A stretch of DNA of 59,603 nucleotides from contig NZ_JAAIKA010000004.1 in assembly GCF_011752015.1 (NCBI RefSeq), forward strand, positions 1 to 59,603, written 5' to 3'. The notes below the pieces were generated by a model. It searched no databases, was not told the DNA's origin, and saw only the letters and a list, made by a program, of their open reading frames with translations. Position 1 is the first letter of the stretch. Every line of letters starts with the position of its first letter. This stretch comes from Canibacter zhoujuaniae (GTDB lineage: Bacteria > Actinomycetota > Actinomycetes > Actinomycetales > Microbacteriaceae). Shown here one piece after another: positions 17,643 through 26,487 of the stretch. The position numbers were made by a program, and so were the translations under genes.

Positions 17643-18373
17643 GCGCCCTCCCAGAAAGAGCTGTTGGCGGATCGAGTAGGGGTCGGTTTGAGCGACCCGG
17701 CTGCGGGATCGGCGGTTGGGGTGAACCGGAATGTTAGAGGGGTCTGGCCGATGTAGACGACAGAATCGGGGTGCAGCTGCACTTCTTGAAAACGCTGCCC
17801 CTCGATTTTCGACCCGTTGGTTGAACCAAGGTCTCGAGCGATTGCCCGTTTGCCGTCCCAATCTATTTGGAGGTGTTGGCGGCTGGCGGCGCTGTCACTG
17901 ATCTTGATATCGGCGGCAGAACCGCGGCCGATAATTGTTGTGCCGAGCTTGAGCGGGTGACGCTGCCCCTCAAGGTCTAGGGTTGCCGCCCAGCTGACGC
18001 TATTGCTCGGTTTGTGCGACTTTAGTTCAAAAGTGCCTGTGGGGGTGTGCTCATCGGCACGCAGCTCAATAACCGCCGGCCCTATTAACTGGTAGCCCTG
18101 CTCAGATGCGTGATTGGTGACCACGCGACGCAGCTCGTCGTCGAGTGTTTGGCCGATCTGTTCGAGGTGTGCGAGATCTGCCGTCGCTAATTCGAAGGTG
18201 AAAATGTTGGGTGCGAGGACGCGGTCGCGGTCTACTGCAACCGCTTTTACATCAAGCTCACGTTTCAGCGCAGCTGCGAGCTCAACGGGCTGCACACTGG
18301 CGCGGAATGTGCGGGCAAAAGCACCGTTTACGGCACGCTCAAGACCTCGCTCAATGCCGTCTAACAGTCCCAT
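17639..18373 (-). CDS. fhaA: FHA-domain protein FhaA with N-terminal DUF3662 domain
   Basis: A 244-residue protein, the first gene of the kinase/cell-wall operon, with a very good ribosome site (AAGGAGG five bases before the ATG). The N-terminal about 110 residues (GLLDGIERGLERAVNGAFARTF..., ASEQGYQLIGPAVIEL) form the DUF3662 domain typical of FhaA. The C-terminal FHA domain has IIGRGSAADIKI, SRQHLQIDWDG and LGSTNGSKIEG. In mycobacteria FhaA reads PknB-phosphorylated MviN/MurJ and thereby restrains peptidoglycan synthesis. The linker here is short compared with the mycobacterial protein (about 525 aa), which is usual outside Mycobacteriales. Confidence 0.94.
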   Translation of the reverse strand: MGLLDGIERGLERAVNGAFARTFRASVQPVELAAALKRELDVKAVAVDRDRVLAPNIFTFELATADLAHLEQIGQTLDDELRRVVTNHASEQGYQLIGPAVIELRADEHTPTGTFELKSHKPSNSVSWAATLDLEGQRHPLKLGTTIIGRGSAADIKISDSAASRQHLQIDWDGKRAIARDLGSTNGSKIEGQRFQEVQLHPDSVVYIGQTPLTFRFTPTADPAAGSLKPTPTRSANSSFWEGA

Positions 18374-18524
18374 CTCGCCTCCTTAAAAGCATGGATCAAC
18401 TTTCGATGCTACCTTCTTTGGCTGGAAATACCGATCCGAAGAGCTGTTTTTTCGCCTATTTCTGGTGTTCTGTAGTCAACTTGTAACCTTGCGGCTTAGG
18501 TGCTGCTGTGAGAATCTGTTGTCG

Positions 18525-19271
18525 TTAGAGCGCAATGAACATTTCGTGACGCAGCGCGTCAATGTGCTTGCGGGCCACTGCGACCGCTGCAACAGGGTCG
18601 TGTTTTTTAAGTGCAGCAACTATTTGCCGGTGTTCATCGCGTCCGTGTTCGAGCTGCTCTTGCGGGTAGGGAACAAAGTAATTGTGCAGCGCCGTATAGA
18701 CGGCTAGATATGTGTCAGTCTCGGGTAGGCCGCTAATTTTTGCGATGTGCCGATGGAAGGCCATATCGGGTTTTGCGTGCTCGATCCATCCGGGTGCGGC
18801 CGCTGAATCGGCAATGAATTTTTCGAGCAGCTCGCAGTCTGCCGGAGTTGCGTTTAAAGCGGCGGCGTGCACAATGGCAGATTCCATGAGGCTGCGCTGA
18901 TCTATTAGGGAGTTGATCGCGGCATTATCAGCACGGAAGGCCGCTACCGCTGTGTCTTTTGCGCTTGGGGGAGGATCGGCGACAAATGTGCCGCCCCCTC
19001 TGCCGCGTTTGCGCAGCAGGTAGCCGTCAGTGACGAGCGACTCTAAACCCCGTCTGGCGGTAATAATGCTGACCTCTAGCCCCTGCGCGATCTCTTCAAG
19101 TGCGGGTAGCTTGTTTCCTGGCTGCAGCAGACCGTGCTCGATTGCGAGAATAATTCTGGCGCGCACCGTTTCAACGGCAGACAGCCGACTTCTGTGCGCT
19201 GCGCCGGGCGCTAACTCGAGTACCGCAGGGAGAGCTTGCTTGAAGTGCACCGCCCCTAGAGCTTCAGTCAT
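18525..19271 (-). CDS. GntR-family transcriptional regulator (FadR/FCD type)
   Basis: A 248-residue regulator. The N-terminal winged helix contains RARIILAIEHGLLQPGNKLP and LEVSIITARRGLESLVTDGYL, the GntR helix-turn-helix. The C-terminal all-helical FCD ligand-binding domain shows the FHRHIAKISGL region and the late His (HRQIVAALKKHD) that binds a metal. It is divergent from a nitrilase-family amidohydrolase and an amino-acid/polyamine permease, so it probably represses them and responds to their substrate. A 15-bp dyad (19310-19324) lies between. The start has no strong Shine-Dalgarno. Confidence 0.88.
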   Translation of the reverse strand: MTEALGAVHFKQALPAVLELAPGAAHRSRLSAVETVRARIILAIEHGLLQPGNKLPALEEIAQGLEVSIITARRGLESLVTDGYLLRKRGRGGGTFVADPPPSAKDTAVAAFRADNAAINSLIDQRSLMESAIVHAAALNATPADCELLEKFIADSAAAPGWIEHAKPDMAFHRHIAKISGLPETDTYLAVYTALHNYFVPYPQEQLEHGRDEHRQIVAALKKHDPVAAVAVARKHIDALRHEMFIAL

Positions 19272-19309
19272 GCTGTTGAGTTTAGCGGGATATCACATAT
19301 ACTCATTTA

Positions 19310-19324
19310 TGATCATATTGATCA
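19310..19324. promoter_or_regulatory. Candidate operator of the GntR regulator
   Basis: TGATCA-TAT-TGATCA, two identical self-complementary half-sites around three bases, lies in the 96-bp divergent gap about 44 bases upstream of the nitrilase gene. Assignment to this regulator is by position. Confidence 0.5.
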
Positions 19325-19367
19325 CTTAAGAGTACTGAGGCGCGAACACAGCGACAAGGGGGCCGCT

Positions 19368-20246
19368 ATGACTGGCAAACTAACCATTGGATTGGCGCAA
19401 CGCCACCCGTTGCCGTTTGGGAGTGGACTGCCTGAGTTTGCCGCAGACGTTGCTGCGACGCTGGCAGCGCACCCGCAAATCAACCTGCTGGTCTACCCGG
19501 AAATGCACTTGCATGACGCACATGCTCTGCCAGAAGCGCAGCGAGATAGCGCACTGCGGAGCCTCGCCGTGAGTTTAAAGAGCGACTTTATACGTGAGAT
19601 CGGAGCGGTCGCGCAGCAGCATAAAATCTGGCTTGTGCCGGGCAGCATCGGCGAAATTACTGCAGGTGGCAAGTATTACAACACCGAGTTGGTGTTTGAT
19701 CCGCAAGGAAATCTGGTTACCCACTATCGCAAAATGTTTCCCTGGCGGCCCGATGAGCCCCACGACTACGGCACAGAATTTGTCACCTTTAACGCGGAGC
19801 GCATCGAGTTCGGTCTCTCAAACTGTTACGACAGCTGGTTCCCTGAGCACACCAGACAGCTTGCTTGGTTGGGATCCGATGTGATTTTAAACGTCGTAAA
19901 AACCACTACACCAGATCGCGAACAGGAGTTAGTGCTGGCGCGCGCAAACGCTATCGCAAACCAGGTTTATTTTCTAAGCATCAACTGCGCCGGCCCAATC
20001 GGGCAGGGGAAAAGTATCGCGGTTGGCCCTGAGGGAGAGGTGCTCGCCCAAGCAGGGACGGATCAAGAGACCCTCGTGGTTGCAGTTGATACGGAAATCA
20101 ACCGGCGTGTGCGCCGCCTCGGCACTGCGGGAGCAACCCGCCCCTGGTCGCATTTTCACGCAGCTGACCCTGAGATTCCACTGCCAATGTACGGTGGCGC
20201 AATTAGACCGGCACACTGGCAGCCCAAAAAACACCACGAAAAATAA
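19368..20246 (+). CDS. Carbon-nitrogen hydrolase (nitrilase superfamily)
   Basis: A 292-residue cytoplasmic amidase-like enzyme. The Glu-Lys-Cys catalytic triad is recognisable: Glu in LLVYPEMHLHD, Lys in HYRKMFPWRPDEP and Cys in LSNCYDSWFPE. Family members hydrolyse amides, carbamoyl amines or nitriles. AAGGGGG five bases before the ATG supports the start. The next gene, 29 bases downstream, encodes an APC permease, and a GntR regulator is divergent, so the trio looks like an uptake-and-hydrolysis cassette for an amide or carbamoyl polyamine-type nitrogen source. The actual substrate is not deducible; N-carbamoylputrescine amidase and aliphatic amidase relatives are both possible. Confidence 0.86.
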   Translation: MTGKLTIGLAQRHPLPFGSGLPEFAADVAATLAAHPQINLLVYPEMHLHDAHALPEAQRDSALRSLAVSLKSDFIREIGAVAQQHKIWLVPGSIGEITAGGKYYNTELVFDPQGNLVTHYRKMFPWRPDEPHDYGTEFVTFNAERIEFGLSNCYDSWFPEHTRQLAWLGSDVILNVVKTTTPDREQELVLARANAIANQVYFLSINCAGPIGQGKSIAVGPEGEVLAQAGTDQETLVVAVDTEINRRVRRLGTAGATRPWSHFHAADPEIPLPMYGGAIRPAHWQPKKHHEK

Positions 20247-20275
20247 CCATCAACACACAGTGCAACGGAGCAATC

Positions 20276-21610
20276 TTGACTAACACAACCCTCGAACGAA
20301 CCCTAAATCTGCGCTCACTCGTTCTTTTCGGGCTGGCATATCTAACACCCTTGATCGTTATTGGTATTTTCGGTGTTATCGCCTCGACATCCGCAGGCGC
20401 CAGCGCTAGCGCATATTTACTTGCGCTGGGGGCAATGCTCTTCACCGCTGCAAGTTATGGGCGCATGGCGGCTGCCTATCCGGTATCGGGCAGTGCATAC
20501 AGTTATGTGCGGCGCACGATTGACGGTCGGGTAGGGTTCCTGGTTGGTTGGGTGACCCTGCTTGATTATCTCTTCCTGCCGATGGTTATTTGGCTTATCG
20601 GCGGTTCATATCTGCAGGCGCAATTTCCCGCTGTGCCAATTTGGGTTTGGATCTTGGCCTTCATTATCCTAACTACGACCCTAAATATTATTGGGCTCAA
20701 AGTTGCCGACAAAATTAATTTGGTGCTGATGAGCTTCCAGACACTCGTAATAGTGCTGTTTGTGGCCTTCTCACTCGCTGCTGTTGTGAGTGAGAAGGGC
20801 GCAGCCGGTGTTTTCTCACTCGCACCGTTCACCGGTTCGGGGGCAAGTATCGGCGCGATCGCAGCTGGGGCGGCGGTTGCAGCGTACGCATTTCTTGGGT
20901 TTGATGCGGTCACAACTCTGACTGAAGAAACTGTGAATCCGCGCCAAACTGTGCCGCGCGCAATTATGCTTGTAGCGCTGATTGGCGGCGGAATTTTCGT
21001 CGTGGTCTCATACGCTGTGCAGCTTGTGCACCCGGGCGGAATTTTTGAAAATCAAGACGCAGCAGGTTTCGAAATTGCAGAGCGGATCGGCGGGGCATTC
21101 TTCAGTGCGGTGTTTGTTGCCGCCCTGGTTATTGCACAGTTCACCTCAGGGCTTGCGGCGCAGGCTGCGGGCAGCCGCCTGCTGTTTGCGATGGGGCGGG
21201 ACGGTGCGATACCTGGAAAATTTTTTGGGATCCTAAGCGAGAAAACCAGAACCCCTGTTTTCAGCATTGCCGCAATTGCGGCTGTGGGGTTGATTGCGAT
21301 TTTTATGGACGTTGCCACTTCGACATCGTTTATTAATTTTGGTGCCTTTACCGCCTTTGCGATGGTAAACCTGTCGGTCATTGTTTACTGGGCTAAAAAT
21401 CGTAAGGACCAGCGACTAAATCCGCTGCTCTATATTGTTTTCCCAGCGATTGGTTTTCTTGTAATTATTTATTTAATGCTGCAGCTCGACAGCAATGCGC
21501 TGATACTCGGCAGCGTCTGGTTGTTAGTGGGTGCGGTGATTTTAGCTGCCACAACCCGTGGTTTTACGAAACAGCCGCCTGAGCTGCAGGTTGCCGGGCA
21601 CGCGTCTTAA
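20276..21610 (+). CDS. APC-superfamily amino acid/polyamine permease
   Basis: A 444-residue, roughly 12-helix transporter. The first helix (SLVLFGLAYLTPLIVIGIFGVI) holds an unwound substrate segment, and FLGFDAVTTLTEETVNPRQTVP is the conserved sequence after helix 6 in APC permeases (often FxGFexxxxxaeE). Uptake of an amino acid, polyamine or related compound coupled to protons is expected. The TTG start has GGAG six bases upstream. It follows the nitrilase-like gene in the same unit, and its stop overlaps the convergent P-loop gene by four bases. Confidence 0.88.
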   Translation: MTNTTLERTLNLRSLVLFGLAYLTPLIVIGIFGVIASTSAGASASAYLLALGAMLFTAASYGRMAAAYPVSGSAYSYVRRTIDGRVGFLVGWVTLLDYLFLPMVIWLIGGSYLQAQFPAVPIWVWILAFIILTTTLNIIGLKVADKINLVLMSFQTLVIVLFVAFSLAAVVSEKGAAGVFSLAPFTGSGASIGAIAAGAAVAAYAFLGFDAVTTLTEETVNPRQTVPRAIMLVALIGGGIFVVVSYAVQLVHPGGIFENQDAAGFEIAERIGGAFFSAVFVAALVIAQFTSGLAAQAAGSRLLFAMGRDGAIPGKFFGILSEKTRTPVFSIAAIAAVGLIAIFMDVATSTSFINFGAFTAFAMVNLSVIVYWAKNRKDQRLNPLLYIVFPAIGFLVIIYLMLQLDSNALILGSVWLLVGAVILAATTRGFTKQPPELQVAGHAS

Positions 21611-22830
21611 ATTTTGCTGTGCAACAGGACGCCGTTGGCCTCCGCCTTTTCAATCTCACGCTGGAAATTATCGAGCGCGAGCTCCAAAACCTTTGAACGC
21701 TGTTTAGAGCCCTCGGTGGTTTCTTTCAGGCGGTCTCCGGCATAGCGAATCCCGCGCTCAACGCCAGCCGATCCGAGCAGTGAGAAAGCCCACCGCAGCG
21801 GAGCGGGCAGCACCTTAATTTTGCCGCTGAACAAAGCCAGAGCAGCAAAGCTTGCGCCTTGCACGAGCATGCTTGTTAGCGGTGCCGGAAGAGCCAGACG
21901 TTTCGCCCATTTCATGTGCCGTTCAAACGGGAGCACCGCCGCTAACGGCAACAGAATTTCTAAGCCGTTCGGGAGATTGGATCTGCCGCGCCCTTTATGA
22001 CTGTCGGTCGTTATCTGCTGCAGCGTGTCTGGGTGGGTTGAAAGCAGTAGGTAGTCTTCACCAACAGAGAGCGCCTTATCGACCTTTGCATATGTCTTGA
22101 TCGTTTCATGCAGGGCGGCAATCTCATCGCTCGCGTGGCGCAAGATCAGTTTACGAAGCTGCGCAGCAGTGACATCCGGCAAAAGGTCTGCCTTGCTTAG
22201 ACCGATAACCCAAATGCGTGGAAACTTAAGCAGCTGTTTCCCATTTTCGAGAATATCGTCGCGTGCGTCCACCAGGGCTCGGTTGTAGGTGCTGAGCGCC
22301 TCGCGCAGATACGAACCCTCGTTACCTGTGTGATCCGCCAGCTTTTGACCGTCTATGAGCAGCAGCGCAACCTGTGCGGTGAGCATCGTTTTTAGCGTGC
22401 TGATGCGCTTTGCGCGCTCCGCCTCGTCGGTGGGTAGTTCTTCTAACCACTCACCCGGATAGTCGTGCCACACCAGCTGCATTGCTGCAAACGGCTTGGA
22501 GTTTTTAGTGGGGGTGATTTCTTTTGTGCGGCCGAAAAGACCCGTGGTGATGTCGTTGCGTAAAAATACCGAAAAGCGATGTTCGTGTGCGCCAAGCCTG
22601 TCGGTGACCTCTGGGAATGCGCCACTGTCGCGCACCTTTGTGTAGTTGCGCTTAAGCTCTGCCGCCTCGCCGTGATTGCTTGGCACAACTGTGTATGGCT
22701 TATCTCGGAGGTATCCCGCCTCCTGCGTAATCCCGTAGAACGCCGACAGCAGAGTGGTTTTACCGCTGCGAGCCGTGCCAAACACGGCGATATGCTGCTC
22801 AGCGATCGGTTTAGTCTTTGCCTTTACCAT
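21607..22830 (-). CDS. P-loop GTPase-like protein of unknown function
   Basis: A 407-residue protein with a Walker A motif near the N-terminus (VFGTARSGKTTLLSAFYG), a DYPGEW segment at the switch II position (DxxG-like) and VIGLSKADLL as a TKxD/NKxD-like guanine-specificity motif, so it belongs to the TRAFAC GTPase class. The C-terminal third has a hydrophobic stretch (LPAPLTSMLVQGASFAALALF) that could contact membrane. The start at 22830 (MVKAKTKP) lacks a Shine-Dalgarno but TAGGCT lies seven bases before it, suggesting a leaderless mRNA; an in-frame ATG at 22860 is the alternative. It stands alone between the permease and tRNA-Leu. No specific function can be assigned. Confidence 0.75.
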   Translation of the reverse strand: MVKAKTKPIAEQHIAVFGTARSGKTTLLSAFYGITQEAGYLRDKPYTVVPSNHGEAAELKRNYTKVRDSGAFPEVTDRLGAHEHRFSVFLRNDITTGLFGRTKEITPTKNSKPFAAMQLVWHDYPGEWLEELPTDEAERAKRISTLKTMLTAQVALLLIDGQKLADHTGNEGSYLREALSTYNRALVDARDDILENGKQLLKFPRIWVIGLSKADLLPDVTAAQLRKLILRHASDEIAALHETIKTYAKVDKALSVGEDYLLLSTHPDTLQQITTDSHKGRGRSNLPNGLEILLPLAAVLPFERHMKWAKRLALPAPLTSMLVQGASFAALALFSGKIKVLPAPLRWAFSLLGSAGVERGIRYAGDRLKETTEGSKQRSKVLELALDNFQREIEKAEANGVLLHSKI

Positions 22831-22887
22831 GCAAAATAGCCTAGTCTGACCCGGGCGCAAACCCTGAGCAAACCATCACAACATCTG

Positions 22888-22971
<84 letters not shown>

Positions 22972-23181
22972 GTTTGCCACCCTCAATGGAGACAACTATC
23001 GAATTTTACCAGGTGGCGGCAAGCGGTTGCAAATTTTATGCTGGTTTCTGCGATGGCGGGCTAAGGCTGATGGAAACTCATATATCCGGGTGGTAACTTA
23101 GCTAGCAGCTAGAGACGCTTACCGGGCGCGGTTAACCCGGTAAATTCAGTGGCGTCAACCCTATTTTAAGGAATGATAAAG

Positions 23182-24558
23182 ATGTCTCAATACCGCACAC
23201 AAAACCCGGCAACCGGCGAGATTCTTAAAACTTTCGATGCGCTAACTGACGCGCAGGTGGCAGAGGCTATCACCAGCGCCGACGCTGTTTATCGGGAATG
23301 GCGCACAAAGAGTGTGCAAGAGCGTGCAAAGGTTGTGCGTCGTGTCGCAGAGATTTTTACAGAGCGTGGTGAAGAGCTCGCGCGCGCTATCTCTATCGAA
23401 ATGGGAAAAGAGCTGCAGGAGTCGCGCGAAGAGGTCGAGTTTGCGGCCAGCATTATTGACTACTACGGTGTGTACGGCCCCGGCTTGATCACCGACTATG
23501 AAATTCCGAGCACAGTGCCGGGCAAAGCCTACATTGAGCATCTCCCGCTCGGTGTGCTGCTCGGTGTTATGCCGTGGAACTTCCCCTACTATCAGGTCGC
23601 GCGCTTTGCCGCGCCAAACCTGCTGCTCGGCAACACGATTTTGCTAAAGCACGCAGAAGTGTGCGCGGGCTCGGCGCTTTTGGTGCAGGAGATTTTTGAA
23701 CAGGCGGGTGTGCCCGTCGGTGGGTATCAGAATATTTTTGCGACACACGAGCAGATCGCTAACATCATCGCAGATCCGCGCGTGCAGGGAGTTTCTCTCA
23801 CAGGCTCCGAGAGAGCGGGCGCGATTATCGGTGCGCAAGCTGGCAAACACCTAAAAAAGTGTGTGCTCGAACTTGGTGGCATAGATGCGATGGTGGTGCT
23901 CGATGCTGACAGTGTCGCAGAGGTGGCGAAGCAGGCCTGGGATTTCCGTACCTACAATGCTGGGCAGGTGTGCAACTCAAACAAACGCATCATTGTGATG
24001 GACACAATCTATGACGAGTTCGTTGCTGAGCTGCAGCGTTTGGCTGACGGCTTGCAGCCGGGTGATCCGTTAAATCTTGGTGATGGCGAGTTTGTGCCGC
24101 TGTCTAGCCGTGCGGCGGCTGAGAACGTTGATAGGCAGGTGCGAGCGGCAGTCGCTGAAGGCGCAACACTGGTTGCTGGCGGGGTGCTTTCTGAAGGCGC
24201 AGGCGCATACTACTCACCCGCTGTGCTAACCAATGTGAGCCGTGACAGCAAAGCATACCGGGAAGAGATTTTCGGCCCGGTTGCCACCGTTTATAAAGTG
24301 TCGAGCGATGCAGAGGCGCTGGAAGTTGCCAACGACTGCGCGCTCGGTCTGGGTGGCTCGGTGTTCTCCACCGATGAGGCGCGTGCGCGTAAGGTTGCCA
24401 GCCAGTTAGAGTGCGGAATGGCGCACGTGAACACAATTGCAGCCGAGGCCGCTGAGCTCCCATTTGGCGGAGTAAAACGCTCCGGCTTTGGGCGCGAGAT
24501 GGGCCCATTGGGAATTGGTGAGTTTGCTAATAAGCGATTCTTTTTCATCGCAGACTAA
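23182..24558 (+). CDS. NAD(P)-dependent aldehyde dehydrogenase, succinate-semialdehyde dehydrogenase type (second copy)
   Basis: A 458-residue ALDH with Asn in MPWNFPYYQVARFAAPN, Glu in LELGGIDAMVV and Cys in NAGQVCNSNKRI, all intact. It is a paralogue of the enzyme at 2754-4136 with the same start (NPATGE) and end (SGFGREM..., GIGEFANKRF) regions. I start it at 23182 (MSQYRTQNPATGE), nine bases after AAGGA; an ATG nine bases earlier touches the ribosome site. It is followed 53 bases later by the PLP-homeostasis gene yggS. Succinate semialdehyde is the likely substrate class, but divergence between the two copies suggests different aldehydes. Confidence 0.88.
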   Translation: MSQYRTQNPATGEILKTFDALTDAQVAEAITSADAVYREWRTKSVQERAKVVRRVAEIFTERGEELARAISIEMGKELQESREEVEFAASIIDYYGVYGPGLITDYEIPSTVPGKAYIEHLPLGVLLGVMPWNFPYYQVARFAAPNLLLGNTILLKHAEVCAGSALLVQEIFEQAGVPVGGYQNIFATHEQIANIIADPRVQGVSLTGSERAGAIIGAQAGKHLKKCVLELGGIDAMVVLDADSVAEVAKQAWDFRTYNAGQVCNSNKRIIVMDTIYDEFVAELQRLADGLQPGDPLNLGDGEFVPLSSRAAAENVDRQVRAAVAEGATLVAGGVLSEGAGAYYSPAVLTNVSRDSKAYREEIFGPVATVYKVSSDAEALEVANDCALGLGGSVFSTDEARARKVASQLECGMAHVNTIAAEAAELPFGGVKRSGFGREMGPLGIGEFANKRFFFIAD

Positions 24559-24611
24559 AAAACGACGCTAACTAATCATTTCAGTAACAGCAACCCGGAG
24601 TAATTAAGACA

Positions 24612-25385
24612 ATGACTATCAACTATGCAGCGGCTGAGACCGTTGAAGATTTTAAACACAACCTCGCGGTGGTTGAAGAAAAGATCGCAGCCGCCTGCAA
24701 AGCTGCTGGGCGGGCGCGTGATGAGGTGCGTCTGCTGCCGGTGAGCAAAACTGTGCCGGAAGAGCGCCTGTTTAACGCCGTTGCCGCCGGAGCTACTCGC
24801 CTCGGAGAAAACAAAGTGCAAGAGGCTAAGCGTAAGTGGCAGAACATGCGAGAGGCCACGAACGATCAGCTGGAGTGGGCGGTCATCGGTCATCTGCAGC
24901 GCAACAAAGCAAAAGACGTCGCTGAGTTTGCGGCTGAATTTCAGGCACTCGACTCGGTGCGTCTCGCAGAGGCCTTGCAGCGCCGTCTGGAGATGGTCGA
25001 GCGGGAGCTAGAGGTCTATGTGCAGGTGAACACGAGCGCAGAAGAGTCAAAATTTGGTCTCGACCCGCAAGATGTTGACGCCTTTTTAGACACCCTGCCA
25101 AACTACCCGAACCTAAAAGTGCAGGGCTTTATGACCCTGGCGATATTCAGTGACGATAGTGACCGCGTGCGCACATGCTTTGAACTGCTGCGTCAGATTC
25201 GGGATCGTGCGCTCTTAACCCACGGTGACTTGATTGGGTCGGGTTTGCTTTCGATGGGCATGTCGGGTGATTACGAGCTTGCAATAGCTGAGGGCGCAAA
25301 CTGCGTGCGCGTCGGGCAGGCAATTTTCGGATCCCGCAAATACCCAGACTCCTACTACTGGCCGGGTGCGGCGGGCACCAACTAA
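24612..25385 (+). CDS. yggS: YggS/PROSC-family pyridoxal-phosphate homeostasis protein
   Basis: A 257-residue alanine-racemase-fold protein that binds PLP without known catalysis and balances vitamin B6 and amino-acid pools. The PLP-binding lysine lies in RLLPVSKTVPEERL, followed by LGENKVQEAKRKW; HLQRNKAKDV and the late phosphate-binding segment SMGMSGDYELAIAEGANCVRVGQAIFG complete the family pattern. GGAG is eleven bases upstream of the ATG. In many actinobacteria yggS lies next to cell-division genes, but here it follows an aldehyde dehydrogenase. Confidence 0.92.
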   Translation: MTINYAAAETVEDFKHNLAVVEEKIAAACKAAGRARDEVRLLPVSKTVPEERLFNAVAAGATRLGENKVQEAKRKWQNMREATNDQLEWAVIGHLQRNKAKDVAEFAAEFQALDSVRLAEALQRRLEMVERELEVYVQVNTSAEESKFGLDPQDVDAFLDTLPNYPNLKVQGFMTLAIFSDDSDRVRTCFELLRQIRDRALLTHGDLIGSGLLSMGMSGDYELAIAEGANCVRVGQAIFGSRKYPDSYYWPGAAGTN

Positions 25386-25400
25386 CCTGCATCGGGCCGG

Positions 25401-25793
25401 TTATCGCCCGAGTTCCTCTTTAATCTTTGTGGTTGAAATGCCCTCTGTGCGCTCTAGAAATATGAGCTCGCAGTGCTCGCGGAGGATCTCGAAGCGCTCG
25501 TCGCCGGCCCAATCTGCCCCCATTACAACCGCGTCAATCTCATAGCGCTTAACGTCGGAGACTTTCTGATCCCACCGCTCCTCAGGAATCACTAAATCTA
25601 CGTAACGCACCGCTTCAAGCATTTTTTTCCGCGTTTCATAATCGTGGTAGGTGCGTTTACCCTTGCCCGCATTGAACTCTTCAGTAGACAGCGCGACAAT
25701 TAAATAATCGCCCTGTGCCCGTGCGCGCTTCAAGAGACGAATATGCCCCCAGTGCAGTAGGTCAAATGTGCCGTATGTGAGAATGCGCCGCAT
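25401..25793 (-). CDS. Cytidylyltransferase of the glycerol-3-phosphate (TagD-like) type
   Basis: A 131-residue nucleotidyltransferase. The HxGH motif is in YGTFDLLHWGHIRLL, the substrate-binding region in RYVDLVIPEERWDQK and the C-terminal ISTTKI (ISTTxx) is present, as in glycerol-3-phosphate cytidylyltransferase. It would make CDP-glycerol for teichoic-acid-like or other glycerol-phosphate polymers. The start at 25793 overlaps the stop of the upstream 74-residue membrane protein (TAATG), so they are translationally coupled. No teichoic acid polymerase is nearby, so the polymer is uncertain. Confidence 0.87.
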   Translation of the reverse strand: MRRILTYGTFDLLHWGHIRLLKRARAQGDYLIVALSTEEFNAGKGKRTYHDYETRKKMLEAVRYVDLVIPEERWDQKVSDVKRYEIDAVVMGADWAGDERFEILREHCELIFLERTEGISTTKIKEELGR

Positions 25794-26017
25794 TAGTTTG
25801 CTCCCTGCAACAGCCCGATGACGCCGCACACGAGGCTTGCCGCCGCTAGTGTTAGAGCGCTAACAATCAACACCAGGTGCACCTTAAAGAACCGAGTTGG
25901 GCGACCAGCGGCGTCAAAAGCGCGCGGATCCTGCTTCACCCGACGTAAAAACGGTGGCCACACAACACAGTTAAACACTGCGTTAATAATCAACAGAATC
26001 GAAAGCAGAATGTGCAC
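25793..26017 (-). CDS. SCO4848-type small membrane protein
   Basis: A 74-residue protein with two transmembrane helices: about residues 3-21 (ILLSILLIINAVFNCVVW) and 46-68 (VHLVLIVSALTLAAASLVCGVIG), joined by a basic loop WPPFLRRVKQDPRAF. That pattern is the actinobacterial SCO4848 membrane-protein family of unknown function. The GTG start has GGAG six bases upstream, within the end of the SseB-like gene. Coupled to the cytidylyltransferase downstream, which suggests a membrane-linked role but does not prove it. Confidence 0.78.
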   Translation of the reverse strand: MHILLSILLIINAVFNCVVWPPFLRRVKQDPRAFDAAGRPTRFFKVHLVLIVSALTLAAASLVCGVIGLLQGAN

Positions 26018-26018
26018 A

Positions 26019-26462
26019 CTAAACTCCAGCCTCTAACTTGCTTGCGGTAATTTCTTCGCCACCGAGCACCAACTCAACAAATTTGCGCAAAATAACCTGT
26101 TTTGCAGAGCCCGGGTTCAGCTCGATTGCGACAAATGGCTGCGTGCGGATCAGCGCTAGCGCTTCTTGAGCCGGCATAATTGCGCCTTTTGCCTCACCTT
26201 TAACAACCGCTTTGCGCAGTTCATTCATCGAGGTGAAGATTGGTAGCACCAGCTGACCTTTTGCGGTGCGCAGGGTGCGGGTGCGCGTCCCTTTTCGCTT
26301 TGAATTTGTGCCACCTGTCACATCAACTACGAGCTGTTCGGTGCGCAGCGCATTCAGGAGCGCGGCAAGTTTTGCGTAATCTGGCGCGGTTAACAGGTCG
26401 TCTAGTGCGCTCTCTGCCGGCAGGTTGACGTAGTTTGGAAGATCTATTTCTGGTGCGCTCAT
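26019..26462 (-). CDS. SseB-family protein
   Basis: A 147-residue protein matching the SseB N-terminal-domain family of actinobacteria. The recognisable pattern is an N-terminal helix LAALLNALRTEQLVVDV, a basic loop SKRKGTRTR, then LVLPIFTSMNELRKA and PAQEALALI...FVAIELNPG. Function is unknown; it is usually cytoplasmic. It lies between nucS upstream and the SCO4848-like gene downstream, all on the minus strand and closely spaced. Confidence 0.78.
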   Translation of the reverse strand: MSAPEIDLPNYVNLPAESALDDLLTAPDYAKLAALLNALRTEQLVVDVTGGTNSKRKGTRTRTLRTAKGQLVLPIFTSMNELRKAVVKGEAKGAIMPAQEALALIRTQPFVAIELNPGSAKQVILRKFVELVLGGEEITASKLEAGV

Positions 26463-26487
26463 TTGCTTCTCTAATCGTTTCTGCCGT

